64,000 nucleotides of DNA, taken from the NCBI RefSeq assembly GCF_026226615.1, contig NZ_JAJAPB010000010.1, positions 32,381 to 96,380 on the forward strand. Direction: 5' to 3'. Positions 46,725 to 54,374 of this stretch are shown here, piece by piece. Source of the stretch: Geovibrio ferrireducens (GTDB lineage Bacteria; Chrysiogenota; Deferribacteres; Deferribacterales; Geovibrionaceae). The notes below the pieces were generated by a model, which was not told the DNA's origin, made no database searches, and saw only the letters and a list, made by a program, of their open reading frames with translations. The position numbers and the translations under genes are program-made. Numbering within the stretch: the first letter of the stretch is position 1; each line of letters starts with the position of its first letter.

Positions 46725-47828
46725 TTATTGAGGTGATACCACTATTTCATAGTCTGAGAATTTTTCCACCTTGAAGCCGCCTCTCCCGTTTATGGATGTG
46801 GCAAGGTAAAGGGATTTTTCAGGATAAGTAACAGCAAGTGCGTCCACGCCCTGATCCTTAACCTCAAGCACCCAGCTTGTATAGGTCAGCATCTGCTTAA
46901 GCTGCATAAGCTTGTCTATGTCAGTTCTGCCCATGAGGCGGACTGTGACCATCCTGCTGTTTGCGCCCTGCATTTTTTCCATAACTATACCCACAAGGGT
47001 ATTGGCTACCGTATCACGGAGGTTTTCCGTCATTCTGAATGTGGCGTCCTCAATGGTTGTGCCCTGACCTCTCACGGGGATATACCCGCTGGCAAGAATC
47101 ACTCTGTTGCCGTACTTTTCAGTAACCAGCCTGTATGTGAGCCTTCCTGTAACAACATTAAAAGGCAGTGAAACACCGTAGCCTATGTCTGTTCCCTGCT
47201 GGGCTGTGGCAGTGGTTTCAACCTTACCAATGAGGATAGTGTTTGACAGGTTTTTAAAGGCTGCGTTTCTGAGCGCCAGATAGTCGTTTGACTTCATGGC
47301 TTTTTCAAGCTCCTTCACTCCGAAGCCGTTTCCGGAGGCCATATCCACCACTTCCATATTGCGCGCGGTGAGCTCGTTTATAACATTTTCAGAAAGGGCG
47401 CTGGATTCCTCCACCCTGCCGTTAGGGAAAACAACAGGCAGCATAACGGAGATGGTGGTGTTTTTGGAAACTATACCCACAGCGTTCTCCACCTTGCTTT
47501 TCTCAACCATGGCGGAAATCTGCACTCTGTAGATGGAGCCGTCCTTCTCTTCCCCTGTGATGTTAAAGCTTTTTATAACACCCTGAACCTCGGTTTTTAT
47601 GGCTTCGTCCACAAGCACAGCGTTCTGTAAGATAGCGTCAGACTTAACCTTAACACCTGCGGCCTCCTCAAGGGCTGTCCACTTAGCCCTTGCGATGGCT
47701 ACTGTCCTTGCGGAAGCGGTGTCGCCTCCGCTTATATCAGCCTCGCCCACTGCACTCACCTTCACAGGCTGAGCGTAAACAGCCGAGCACATAAAAACGG
47801 CTACAAACAGAAAAAACAGCTTTTTCAT
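46725..47828 (-). CDS. Secreted FlgT-like protein
   Basis: A 367-residue exported protein. The signal peptide MKKLFFLFVAVFMCSAVYA is cleaved before QPVKV. The start of the mature part (GEADISGGDTASARTVAIARA) resembles the N-domain of FlgT, the flagellar H-ring protein of Vibrio. The rest is unassigned, with beta-rich periplasmic-looking sequence. ATG 47828 follows GAGG; five codons upstream are open but lack a site. Position between another secreted protein and a CHASE2 cyclase suggests an envelope function, possibly flagellar. Confidence 0.65.
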   Translation of the reverse strand: MKKLFFLFVAVFMCSAVYAQPVKVSAVGEADISGGDTASARTVAIARAKWTALEEAAGVKVKSDAILQNAVLVDEAIKTEVQGVIKSFNITGEEKDGSIYRVQISAMVEKSKVENAVGIVSKNTTISVMLPVVFPNGRVEESSALSENVINELTARNMEVVDMASGNGFGVKELEKAMKSNDYLALRNAAFKNLSNTILIGKVETTATAQQGTDIGYGVSLPFNVVTGRLTYRLVTEKYGNRVILASGYIPVRGQGTTIEDATFRMTENLRDTVANTLVGIVMEKMQGANSRMVTVRLMGRTDIDKLMQLKQMLTYTSWVLEVKDQGVDALAVTYPEKSLYLATSINGRGGFKVEKFSDYEIVVSPQ

Positions 47829-47848
47829 ACAAACCTCATTCAAGCAAT

Positions 47849-48577
47849 TTATTTTAGAAACACAAATACTATTTTAACATCCGCGCCTGCGGCCAGAAGC
47901 CGGGTCAACTCGCCAGACGCTGTTTTTCCCAAGTAAACATCAGTGTATGAAACCACCCGCTCCGCATTCAGGGAAAGGGGCTTGCGTCTGCCTTCCTGAA
48001 AAAGCAGAGTCACAGCATCCGGCATATCCGTAACATAAACCGGGTGTCCGAAGCTTCTGTTCCATATCTCTGTTCCGTCTGCGGCGTATATCCTATTTGC
48101 CAGAGCGGGAACAAACATCCCCACTGCTGCGTTTATTATAACAGAGTCATACTCCGCAGTGCTGCCGTCCGGCTCCGGTCTGGCAGCGGCGGCTGATTTC
48201 TCCGCCAGAACATCAAGGGGGTCTGTCCTTCCGGTTAAACAATAATAACCTTTTTTCTCCGCCTTGTCGTATATACCTTTGCCCCTGCAAGATGAAAGGG
48301 ATGAAATAAGCTCCCTGAAAATATGCTCAGACTCATTGTCAAACAGAGCCGCATCCTCAAGTGTGCGCAGTCCGCTCACCGGAAGGTCAGAAAGCAGAGC
48401 ATGCGCCTTTTCCTCAGCATCTATCCTTGCCCGCCTGAGTGCATTATTCATATTAAGCCCGCCGGGAGACGAGCCGATGACAGTGATTCTGCCGCTGTTG
48501 AGAATATCGAGATGGCTTATGGTTTCAGGCGGAAAAACACTGTCCGCTCCGTATGCGGCGGCTGAAAAAAACAGCAT
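47849..48577 (-). CDS. Secreted protein of unknown function (LPP20-like)
   Basis: I do not recognise a firm family. The N-terminal half contains an ARIDAEEKAHALL-type helix as in LPP20/FlgP-related proteins. The ATG at 48577 leaves a truncated signal peptide (MLFFSAAAYGA) with no positive charge and no ribosome site. Ten codons upstream an ATC at 48607 would give a complete signal peptide with a lysine, behind GAGGGA, so a non-standard AUC start is plausible. It is 20 bp before the FlgT-like gene. Confidence 0.6.
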   Translation of the reverse strand: MLFFSAAAYGADSVFPPETISHLDILNSGRITVIGSSPGGLNMNNALRRARIDAEEKAHALLSDLPVSGLRTLEDAALFDNESEHIFRELISSLSSCRGKGIYDKAEKKGYYCLTGRTDPLDVLAEKSAAAARPEPDGSTAEYDSVIINAAVGMFVPALANRIYAADGTEIWNRSFGHPVYVTDMPDAVTLLFQEGRRKPLSLNAERVVSYTDVYLGKTASGELTRLLAAGADVKIVFVFLK

Positions 48578-48700
48578 AAAACACAGGGCGAAAAATTTCG
48601 ATGCGATGACCGTCCCTCACAAAATGGGGTTTTTCTGATTTTAACTTTGATGAAAAGACTTAACAAGGTAAAAAACACATAGAAAAGGAAAGAAAATGAA

Positions 48701-48727
48701 GAAGACCGGACTTTTCATCCGGTCTTC
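48701..48727 (-). terminator. Terminator after the CsgG-like gene
   Basis: GAAGACCGGA (48701-48710) pairs perfectly with TCCGGTCTTC (48718-48727) around a 7-nt loop. On the minus strand a T-rich stretch follows. It separates the CsgG-like lipoprotein gene from the next secreted-protein gene. Confidence 0.75.
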
Positions 48728-48739
48728 CTTTATCAGACG

Positions 48740-49939
48740 TTAAAACATTTTTTTCAGCATGCCCTGTCCTTCAAGCTTCTGGCGCTTGATGATAGAGCCT
48801 GTTTTTACTCTTGCGAGAGCTTCGGGTTTGCCGTCAATCTTTGCCCATGCCTGATCTGCGGCTATCTGGTCTGAGATAACAATATCCACAGGGATTTTTG
48901 CCATATTGCATGACTTCTGTCCGCTGAAGGGATCGGCAACTTCGATAAACTCAAAGGCCTCAAGCTTTTCACCGGAGTTCACCCCGGCATCGCTTCCCAT
49001 ATTCACAAGGGCAAGTGTTTTATTGCCTCTCATCTGCTTGATGTAGCCTTTGGGAGAAAATCTCTGTGAAAGGGTAGGTTTAATATCCTCAATGGCTTCG
49101 CCCATGGCCTTTTTGGCTGCTTCCGCTATCAGCTCAGGGTTAAGCCCCTGTCCGCCGCCGGCAACTTCACGTCCTTTCACTTTGTTGTTGATGATTACCT
49201 GTCCGGTTTCGACTTCGATCATCTTAACAGTCATCTCAACATTGACTATCCAGCCTGTCTGCGTGTTTGCGGCAGCTTTTCCCACTGCAAGGGCAAGGTT
49301 AGCCCACGCATTGCCGGTATCGGCTGTTTTGCTGTTGTCCGGCGCAACATATTTTGCGTTGATACTGTCCACAGTACCTGCAAAAATATACTGAACACCG
49401 GCAAGCTTACCGGCTCTGACCGCAGTTGCGGGATCAGCTATAGCCATCTGGAATTTCTGCTCGCTGAGGATGCTTTCAAGGCTTGATCTGTCAAAAATGG
49501 CCATTCCGCCGACATTGGCAACTATGTTTTCCGTTGCTGACTGGGCGTATTCGCCTATTTTGGGTGCAACCTCTCTCATATAGGTATCAACCTGCCCGGA
49601 GGAGGTAGTATCCGTTTTGGAAGCTCCGACATAGCCTATCCCTGCTGCACCTGGAGCCGCAACCACACCCGCAACCCCTGCACTTGTTTTTTTAGTGCTG
49701 GATTTACCTGCGAAGCTTGTATTCGCGGCTGTCATTTTCCCGTAGGACGTGTTGTTAAGGAACTGGGCTACAGCTACTCTGGGTTTGTCAAACTTGTAAA
49801 AACTCTTGCATACATCGGGGATAACCACCATCTCCGCATCGGCCGCCGTGACCTGCGCAGACATAGGGTCAACTTTGGGTCCCCCTCCTGTACAGCCCGC
49901 GACAGCCGCCGCAAGCGCAAACAAAAATAATTTTCTCAT
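48740..49939 (-). CDS. CsgG-like lipoprotein
   Basis: A 399-residue lipoprotein with lipobox LAAAVAGC, so the mature protein starts at the cysteine near residue 16. The region around 130-290 matches the CsgG domain (FDRSSLESILSEQKF and VEMTVKMIEVETGQVI). CsgG in E. coli forms the curli secretion pore, but no curli subunit or CsgE/F gene is present, and CsgG-like lipoproteins also occur in flagellar outer-membrane complexes. The C-terminal third is extra compared with CsgG. ATG 49939 follows GAGGTG. Confidence 0.78.
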   Translation of the reverse strand: MRKLFLFALAAAVAGCTGGGPKVDPMSAQVTAADAEMVVIPDVCKSFYKFDKPRVAVAQFLNNTSYGKMTAANTSFAGKSSTKKTSAGVAGVVAAPGAAGIGYVGASKTDTTSSGQVDTYMREVAPKIGEYAQSATENIVANVGGMAIFDRSSLESILSEQKFQMAIADPATAVRAGKLAGVQYIFAGTVDSINAKYVAPDNSKTADTGNAWANLALAVGKAAANTQTGWIVNVEMTVKMIEVETGQVIINNKVKGREVAGGGQGLNPELIAEAAKKAMGEAIEDIKPTLSQRFSPKGYIKQMRGNKTLALVNMGSDAGVNSGEKLEAFEFIEVADPFSGQKSCNMAKIPVDIVISDQIAADQAWAKIDGKPEALARVKTGSIIKRQKLEGQGMLKKMF

Positions 49940-50018
49940 CACCACACCTCAAATTGAGTAATGCTAAATTTTAACATACTTATTATTTTTTGAAGGTAAA
50001 ATGTACCGGAGAATTTAA

Positions 50019-50657
50019 TTATTTTTTGCCGAGAACTGCCATAACTTTCTGCAGGTCTTCCCATGCGGGCTTTTTCATGTTCGGGCTGCGGAGAAGGTAG
50101 GCGGGATGGAATGTAGGCATAACCATTATGCCATTCATATCAACAAATTCGCCACGTATTTTAGAAATGCTCGCTGTGGTTTTCAGCAGATACTGAGTAG
50201 CCACGCTGCCCAGACACACTATAACCTTCGGCTTAACATACTCTATCTGGCGGTAAAGATAAGGAATACAGGCTTCCGCCTCTTCCCTGAAAGGAGCCCG
50301 GTTGTCGGGCGGACGGCATTTTACTATGTTGGCGATATATACTTCCTCGCGCTTAAACTGCATTGCCTCTATCATTTTGGTAAGCAGCTTGCCCGCTTTG
50401 CCCACGAAAGGCTTGCCCTGCATATCCTCGTCATAGCCCGGACCCTCGCCCACAAACATAAGCGCGGCTTTTTCATCCCCGTCAGAGAAAACAGAGTTGG
50501 TTCTGCCCTTTGAGAGTGCGCATTTTTCGCAGGCCGCTACCGTTTCTGCCAGAGTTTTCATATCGTCTTTGATCTCCTGCTTTGCCGGAACGGCTGGTTT
50601 AAGGATGTGGCTTACTCCGTAGATTTCCTCTATCGGGTTTTTGCCGAAAGAGCTCAT
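50019..50657 (-). CDS. Family 4 uracil-DNA glycosylase
   Basis: Removes uracil from DNA. The 212 residues have GEGPGYDED as motif A and HPAYLLR as the late motif, and cysteines at CEKC, KCRPPDNR and a later CIPY for the iron-sulfur cluster typical of the thermophile-type UDGa family. The ATG overlaps the coaBC stop as ATGA. The N-terminal 30 residues are variable. Confidence 0.9.
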   Translation of the reverse strand: MSSFGKNPIEEIYGVSHILKPAVPAKQEIKDDMKTLAETVAACEKCALSKGRTNSVFSDGDEKAALMFVGEGPGYDEDMQGKPFVGKAGKLLTKMIEAMQFKREEVYIANIVKCRPPDNRAPFREEAEACIPYLYRQIEYVKPKVIVCLGSVATQYLLKTTASISKIRGEFVDMNGIMVMPTFHPAYLLRSPNMKKPAWEDLQKVMAVLGKK

Positions 50658-51829
50658 TTCAGAAGCCCTGCCGCGTGGATGAGGATAAGCTCCGCCAGTT
50701 CGCGCTTGGAGCCTTTATTGAAGTGTTCGGATGAACCGTCAGCAAAGAGGATCTCCGCTTCATTATCATCGGAGCCGAAGCCTATATCTTTTCTGGAAAT
50801 ATCGTTTGCCACGATCATATCCAGTTTTTTCTCATTAAGTTTGCGGATTGCGTTTTTGCTGAGATTCTCACTCTCCGCGGCGAAACCGCAGAATACCTGA
50901 GAGTGTTTTTTCAGCGGCGCAATCTCTTTTAAAATATCGGGATTTTTTTTCAGGCGGATAACAAGCTCGCCGTCGTTCTTTTTAATCTTCTGCACTGCGG
51001 TTTCGACCGGAGCATAATCCGCCACGGCTGCCGCTTTGATGAGAATATCGCACGATGCGACATGCTCCCTCACTGCATTCAGCATATCCTCCGCGGATCT
51101 TACATGCACAGTGTCAAAACCTGAACAGTCGGCACTGATGCTGCCTGCGATAACCTTCACCTCAGCACCAAGCTCACGTGCCTTTGCCGCAACAGCAAGA
51201 CCCATCTTCCCGCTTGAGTAGTTGGAAATGTAACGCACCGGATCAATGGGTTCAACAGTGGCTCCGGCTGTGACAAGCACACGGAGCCCCGCCAGCGGAC
51301 GTTCGCCCTCTATGAGTCTGAAAAGCTCTTCCGGTTCCTTCATCCTGCCTTTGCCGCTTGTGCCGCAGGCAAGCTCGCCGCTGTCCGGTTCTATGATGAT
51401 GTGCCCTCTTTTTAAAAGGGTCGAAAGGTTTTCCTGAGTTGCCTGATGGTTGAACATATTAGTGTTCATAGCAGGAACGAAATAAACAGGTTTAGTGTAC
51501 ACAAGCAGAGTGGACGTAAGAAGATTGTCGGCTATTCCGCATGCTGCCTTGGCGACAAGGTTTGCCGTGGCAGGGGCGATTATGAATTTATCCGCCCAGC
51601 CCGCAAGATCGATATGCTCAATTATTTCCGGATCAAGCCCCGGATCAAATTCACCCGTATAGGCTCTGTTCCCTGTTACAGACTCAAAGGTAAGCGGGGT
51701 GACGAACTTTGATGCGTTCTCCGTGAGGATAACTTTGACATCATGCCCTTCCTTCTTAAACAGCCTGCAAAGGGTGGGTATTTTATAGCAGGCTATTCCT
51801 CCGCTCACTCCGATGAGGATGTTAGCCAT
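50654..51829 (-). CDS. coaBC: Bifunctional phosphopantothenoylcysteine decarboxylase/synthetase CoaBC
   Basis: Two steps of coenzyme A synthesis. The flavin-binding CoaC half (about 1-180) starts GVSGGIACYK, with PAMNTNMF and the ACGTSGKGRM active-site loop. The CoaB half (about 190-391) carries VTAGATVEPIDPVRYISN, the KIKKNDG loop and LKKNPDIL. Length 391 is standard. It overlaps rpoZ by 8 bp. Confidence 0.95.
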   Translation of the reverse strand: MANILIGVSGGIACYKIPTLCRLFKKEGHDVKVILTENASKFVTPLTFESVTGNRAYTGEFDPGLDPEIIEHIDLAGWADKFIIAPATANLVAKAACGIADNLLTSTLLVYTKPVYFVPAMNTNMFNHQATQENLSTLLKRGHIIIEPDSGELACGTSGKGRMKEPEELFRLIEGERPLAGLRVLVTAGATVEPIDPVRYISNYSSGKMGLAVAAKARELGAEVKVIAGSISADCSGFDTVHVRSAEDMLNAVREHVASCDILIKAAAVADYAPVETAVQKIKKNDGELVIRLKKNPDILKEIAPLKKHSQVFCGFAAESENLSKNAIRKLNEKKLDMIVANDISRKDIGFGSDDNEAEILFADGSSEHFNKGSKRELAELILIHAAGLLK

Positions 51830-52034
51830 CTGTCTCCTCGAAATCTACTGCCTTCTCAATGATTTCATCGAGGGCGTTTGTTGTTACCTTGTGGTATCTC
51901 TCAAGTTTAAGGGGAATATCGTCATCCTTCATTCTGTTAAGCTGTTTGGCGCGGATGCTGGCCAGCCTCACGAGTTTGAAGCGGCTTTTAACCTTTTCGT
52001 CCTTAATTCTCTTTTCAATATCGAGCATTGGCAT
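51822..52034 (-). CDS. rpoZ: RNA polymerase omega subunit
   Basis: A 70-residue omega subunit that assists assembly of RNA polymerase. It shows the SRFKLVRLASIRAKQLN helix of the family, followed by KVTTNALDEI. GGAGGA lies about 9 nt before the ATG; the second methionine (two codons on) is also possible. The gmk-rpoZ-coaBC order is widely conserved and supports the call. Confidence 0.9.
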   Translation of the reverse strand: MPMLDIEKRIKDEKVKSRFKLVRLASIRAKQLNRMKDDDIPLKLERYHKVTTNALDEIIEKAVDFEETDG

Positions 52035-52039
52035 AAAAT

Positions 52040-52666
52040 CTAATCCTCCTCTTCCATCAGCTCGTATATGTCCTTGACATCTTTTGTTCTGAGATGTTCG
52101 GCAATATAGACTGATTCAAGATGTTTATATGCTTCTTCAAAATTTCTGTTCATTATAAGGTAGTCATACTCGCTGAATAGACGGATTTCCTTGCGGGCGT
52201 TGTCCAGACGGAGCTTCATAACGTCCTCAGGCTCTGTTCTGCGGCCTCTCAGGCGCTTTTCAAGCTCCTTTATGCTGGGTGCTGTTATGAAAATATAAAC
52301 ACCGTAGCCGAGGGTGGTTTTAAGCTGACGCGCCCCCTGCGGGTCTATGTCAAGGAGCACATCACCGCCTTCTGCGATGATCCCCTCAACAGTGCGCCTT
52401 GATGTGCCGTAATAGTTGCCGTGCACCTCAGCCCACTCTATAAACTCGCCTTCGTCTATCATTTTCCTGAACTCAGGTACATCAACAAAAAAGTAGTCCA
52501 CGGCGTGGGTTTCATCAAATCTGGGTTTTCTGGTGGTATATGAAATAGAGTACCGGAGCGCCTTATTGTTCTCCAGCAGTTTATTGCACAGGGTGGTTTT
52601 CCCCGCTCCGCTGGGAGCGCTCACCACAAAAAGTTTACCCTGTTTGAAGTTTTTTCCGTCAGACAA
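52040..52666 (-). CDS. gmk: Guanylate kinase
   Basis: Phosphorylates GMP to GDP. P-loop SAPSGAGKTT lies near residue 17, and the GMP-binding SISYTTRKPR and GEFIEWAEVHGNYYGTS follow. I set the start at TTG 52666, which overlaps the yicC end by 8 bp and has AGGTG 7 nt upstream. This gives 208 residues, the normal length. An open frame continues 17 codons further upstream, but within yicC and without a site. Confidence 0.92.
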   Translation of the reverse strand: MSDGKNFKQGKLFVVSAPSGAGKTTLCNKLLENNKALRYSISYTTRKPRFDETHAVDYFFVDVPEFRKMIDEGEFIEWAEVHGNYYGTSRRTVEGIIAEGGDVLLDIDPQGARQLKTTLGYGVYIFITAPSIKELEKRLRGRRTEPEDVMKLRLDNARKEIRLFSEYDYLIMNRNFEEAYKHLESVYIAEHLRTKDVKDIYELMEEED

Positions 52667-53534
52667 TGTTCTGCACCTGCTCGCGGATTCTGTCAAGCTC
52701 GCTTTTCGCCCTGACAACGTTGTTGATTATGCCTATCTTGCTGCTTTTGGAACCGATTGTGTTAAACTCGCGGTTAAACTCCTGACAAAGAAAGTCAAGT
52801 TTTTTGCCGCATGCCGCCTTGGAGCCGATAATCTGCCTCATGTGCTCTGCGTGTGCGTATATGCGGGTTACTTCCTCGCTTATGTCACACCTTTCGGCGT
52901 AGAGGGCTGCTTCCTGAACTATTCTCTCGTCTGAAAAACCTTCGGGCAGAAGCTCCCTGACTCTGGCATTATACTTATCATACCAGTAATTATAAACATC
53001 TTTACGGTTTTCATCAATCTCGCGGTTCATTTCTTCCAGAACAGCAACACGCTCAAGGAGATCCGCCTTAAGTGCCTCCCCTTCCATGAGCCTCATGGAT
53101 TCAAGACCGTCAAGAGCGGTTTTAAGGGCATCCATAAGAACCGCCCCCGCAGTATCGCCCAGAGAGTTGTCCTCTTCCGTTCCTATCACGTCAGGAAGGG
53201 AGATAACATGATCCAGAGTAAGGTTTCCGTCAAGGGAAAATTCGTCCTTAGCGGCGAGGAGAGTGTTTATATATCCCTGAAGAAGCTCTCTGTTGAGCTT
53301 CGGCTTGTACTGTGATTTTTTAAGGCTGACATCCACAAAGACATCGACCTTGCCCCTTTCGAGGCGCTCCCTGATGAGGTTTTTCACTGAAATTTCGATG
53401 AAAGACAAATATTTGGGCATTCTGATATTAAGGTCAAGGTACTTGCTGTTAACACTTTTTATCTCAACTTTAACATCACAGCTCTCTGATACGGAAATTC
53501 CTTTTCCGTATCCTGTCATACTTTTTATGCCCAT
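52659..53534 (-). CDS. yicC: YicC-type endoribonuclease
   Basis: A 291-residue member of the YicC/YloC family, shown in E. coli to be an endoribonuclease acting on small RNAs. The N-terminus [12 protein letters not shown] and the C-terminus with [26 protein letters not shown] and NTIGSKS are diagnostic. ATG 53534 follows AGGAGA at 8 nt. The frame stays open for over 100 codons upstream, but that part overlaps the slipin gene antisense and is rejected. Confidence 0.9.
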   Translation of the reverse strand: MGIKSMTGYGKGISVSESCDVKVEIKSVNSKYLDLNIRMPKYLSFIEISVKNLIRERLERGKVDVFVDVSLKKSQYKPKLNRELLQGYINTLLAAKDEFSLDGNLTLDHVISLPDVIGTEEDNSLGDTAGAVLMDALKTALDGLESMRLMEGEALKADLLERVAVLEEMNREIDENRKDVYNYWYDKYNARVRELLPEGFSDERIVQEAALYAERCDISEEVTRIYAHAEHMRQIIGSKAACGKKLDFLCQEFNREFNTIGSKSSKIGIINNVVRAKSELDRIREQVQNIV

Positions 53535-53613
53535 GGAATTTTTCTCCTTACAGGTATGGCAAATTTTTGATATTGAGTGTAAAATGATACATAAACAGAC
53601 TTTGGAGGTCAAT

Positions 53614-54363
53614 ATGTTTCCATCCCTCGGAGTGCTTGTGCTCCTTGCCGTTGTACTGCTGGCAAACTCTGTCAGAGTGCTGAGAGAATATGAGCGCGGA
53701 GTTATTTTCCGTCTCGGCAGATTCTCAGGCGTCAGAGGCCCCGGACTAATCATCCTGATACCCGCACTTGAAAAAATGGCAAAGGTTAACCTCCGCACGG
53801 TGGTTATGGATGTTCCCCCGCAGGACATCATCACAAAAGACAACGTGTCCGTTAAAGTCAACGCTGTCATCTATTTCCGCATATTAAGACCGGAAAGCGC
53901 AATTCTCGAAGTTGAGGACTACTACTACGCAACAAGCCAGCTTGCGCAGACCACTCTCCGCAGCATACTCGGCCAGTTTGAGCTTGACGATCTTCTCTCC
54001 AACCGTGAGCAGATCAATGACGAACTCCAGAGTGTGATCGACAAACAGACCGACCCGTGGGGCGTGAAGGTAAGCTCAGTTGAGATGAAGCATGTTGACC
54101 TTCCCGGTGAAATGCAGAGAGCAATGGCCAAACAGGCCGAGGCTGAAAGGGAAAGAAGGGCAAAAATAATCCACGCCGAAGGCGAAATGCAGTCTGCGGA
54201 AAAACTCGCCGAAGCAAGCGAGATAATGTCAAGAAACCCTGTTACAATACAGTTAAGATATTTACAGACACTCACAGAGATAGCGTCCGAAAAGAACTCC
54301 ACCGTTGTTTTCCCGCTGCCTATTGATCTGATAAGCAAGTTCATGGACAGGTTACCCAAGTAG
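53614..54363 (+). CDS. Slipin/stomatin-like SPFH protein
   Basis: A 249-residue membrane protein of the SPFH/band 7 superfamily. One N-terminal helix ([16 protein letters not shown]) anchors the band 7 domain ([14 protein letters not shown] to [13 protein letters not shown]), and a helical C-terminus rich in Ala/Glu drives oligomers. Slipins often pair with an NfeD protease, which is missing here; the next gene is aconitase, 11 bp downstream. GGAGGT precedes the ATG. Role: membrane microdomain or protease regulation, by family only. Confidence 0.87.
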   Translation: MFPSLGVLVLLAVVLLANSVRVLREYERGVIFRLGRFSGVRGPGLIILIPALEKMAKVNLRTVVMDVPPQDIITKDNVSVKVNAVIYFRILRPESAILEVEDYYYATSQLAQTTLRSILGQFELDDLLSNREQINDELQSVIDKQTDPWGVKVSSVEMKHVDLPGEMQRAMAKQAEAERERRAKIIHAEGEMQSAEKLAEASEIMSRNPVTIQLRYLQTLTEIASEKNSTVVFPLPIDLISKFMDRLPK

Positions 54364-54374
54364 GAGGAAGCTCT

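Noticed and set aside
53535..53870. N-terminal extension of yicC
   Set aside because: It would be antisense to the slipin gene; YicC homologues start at MxxSMTGYG and a good ribosome site lies before ATG 53534.
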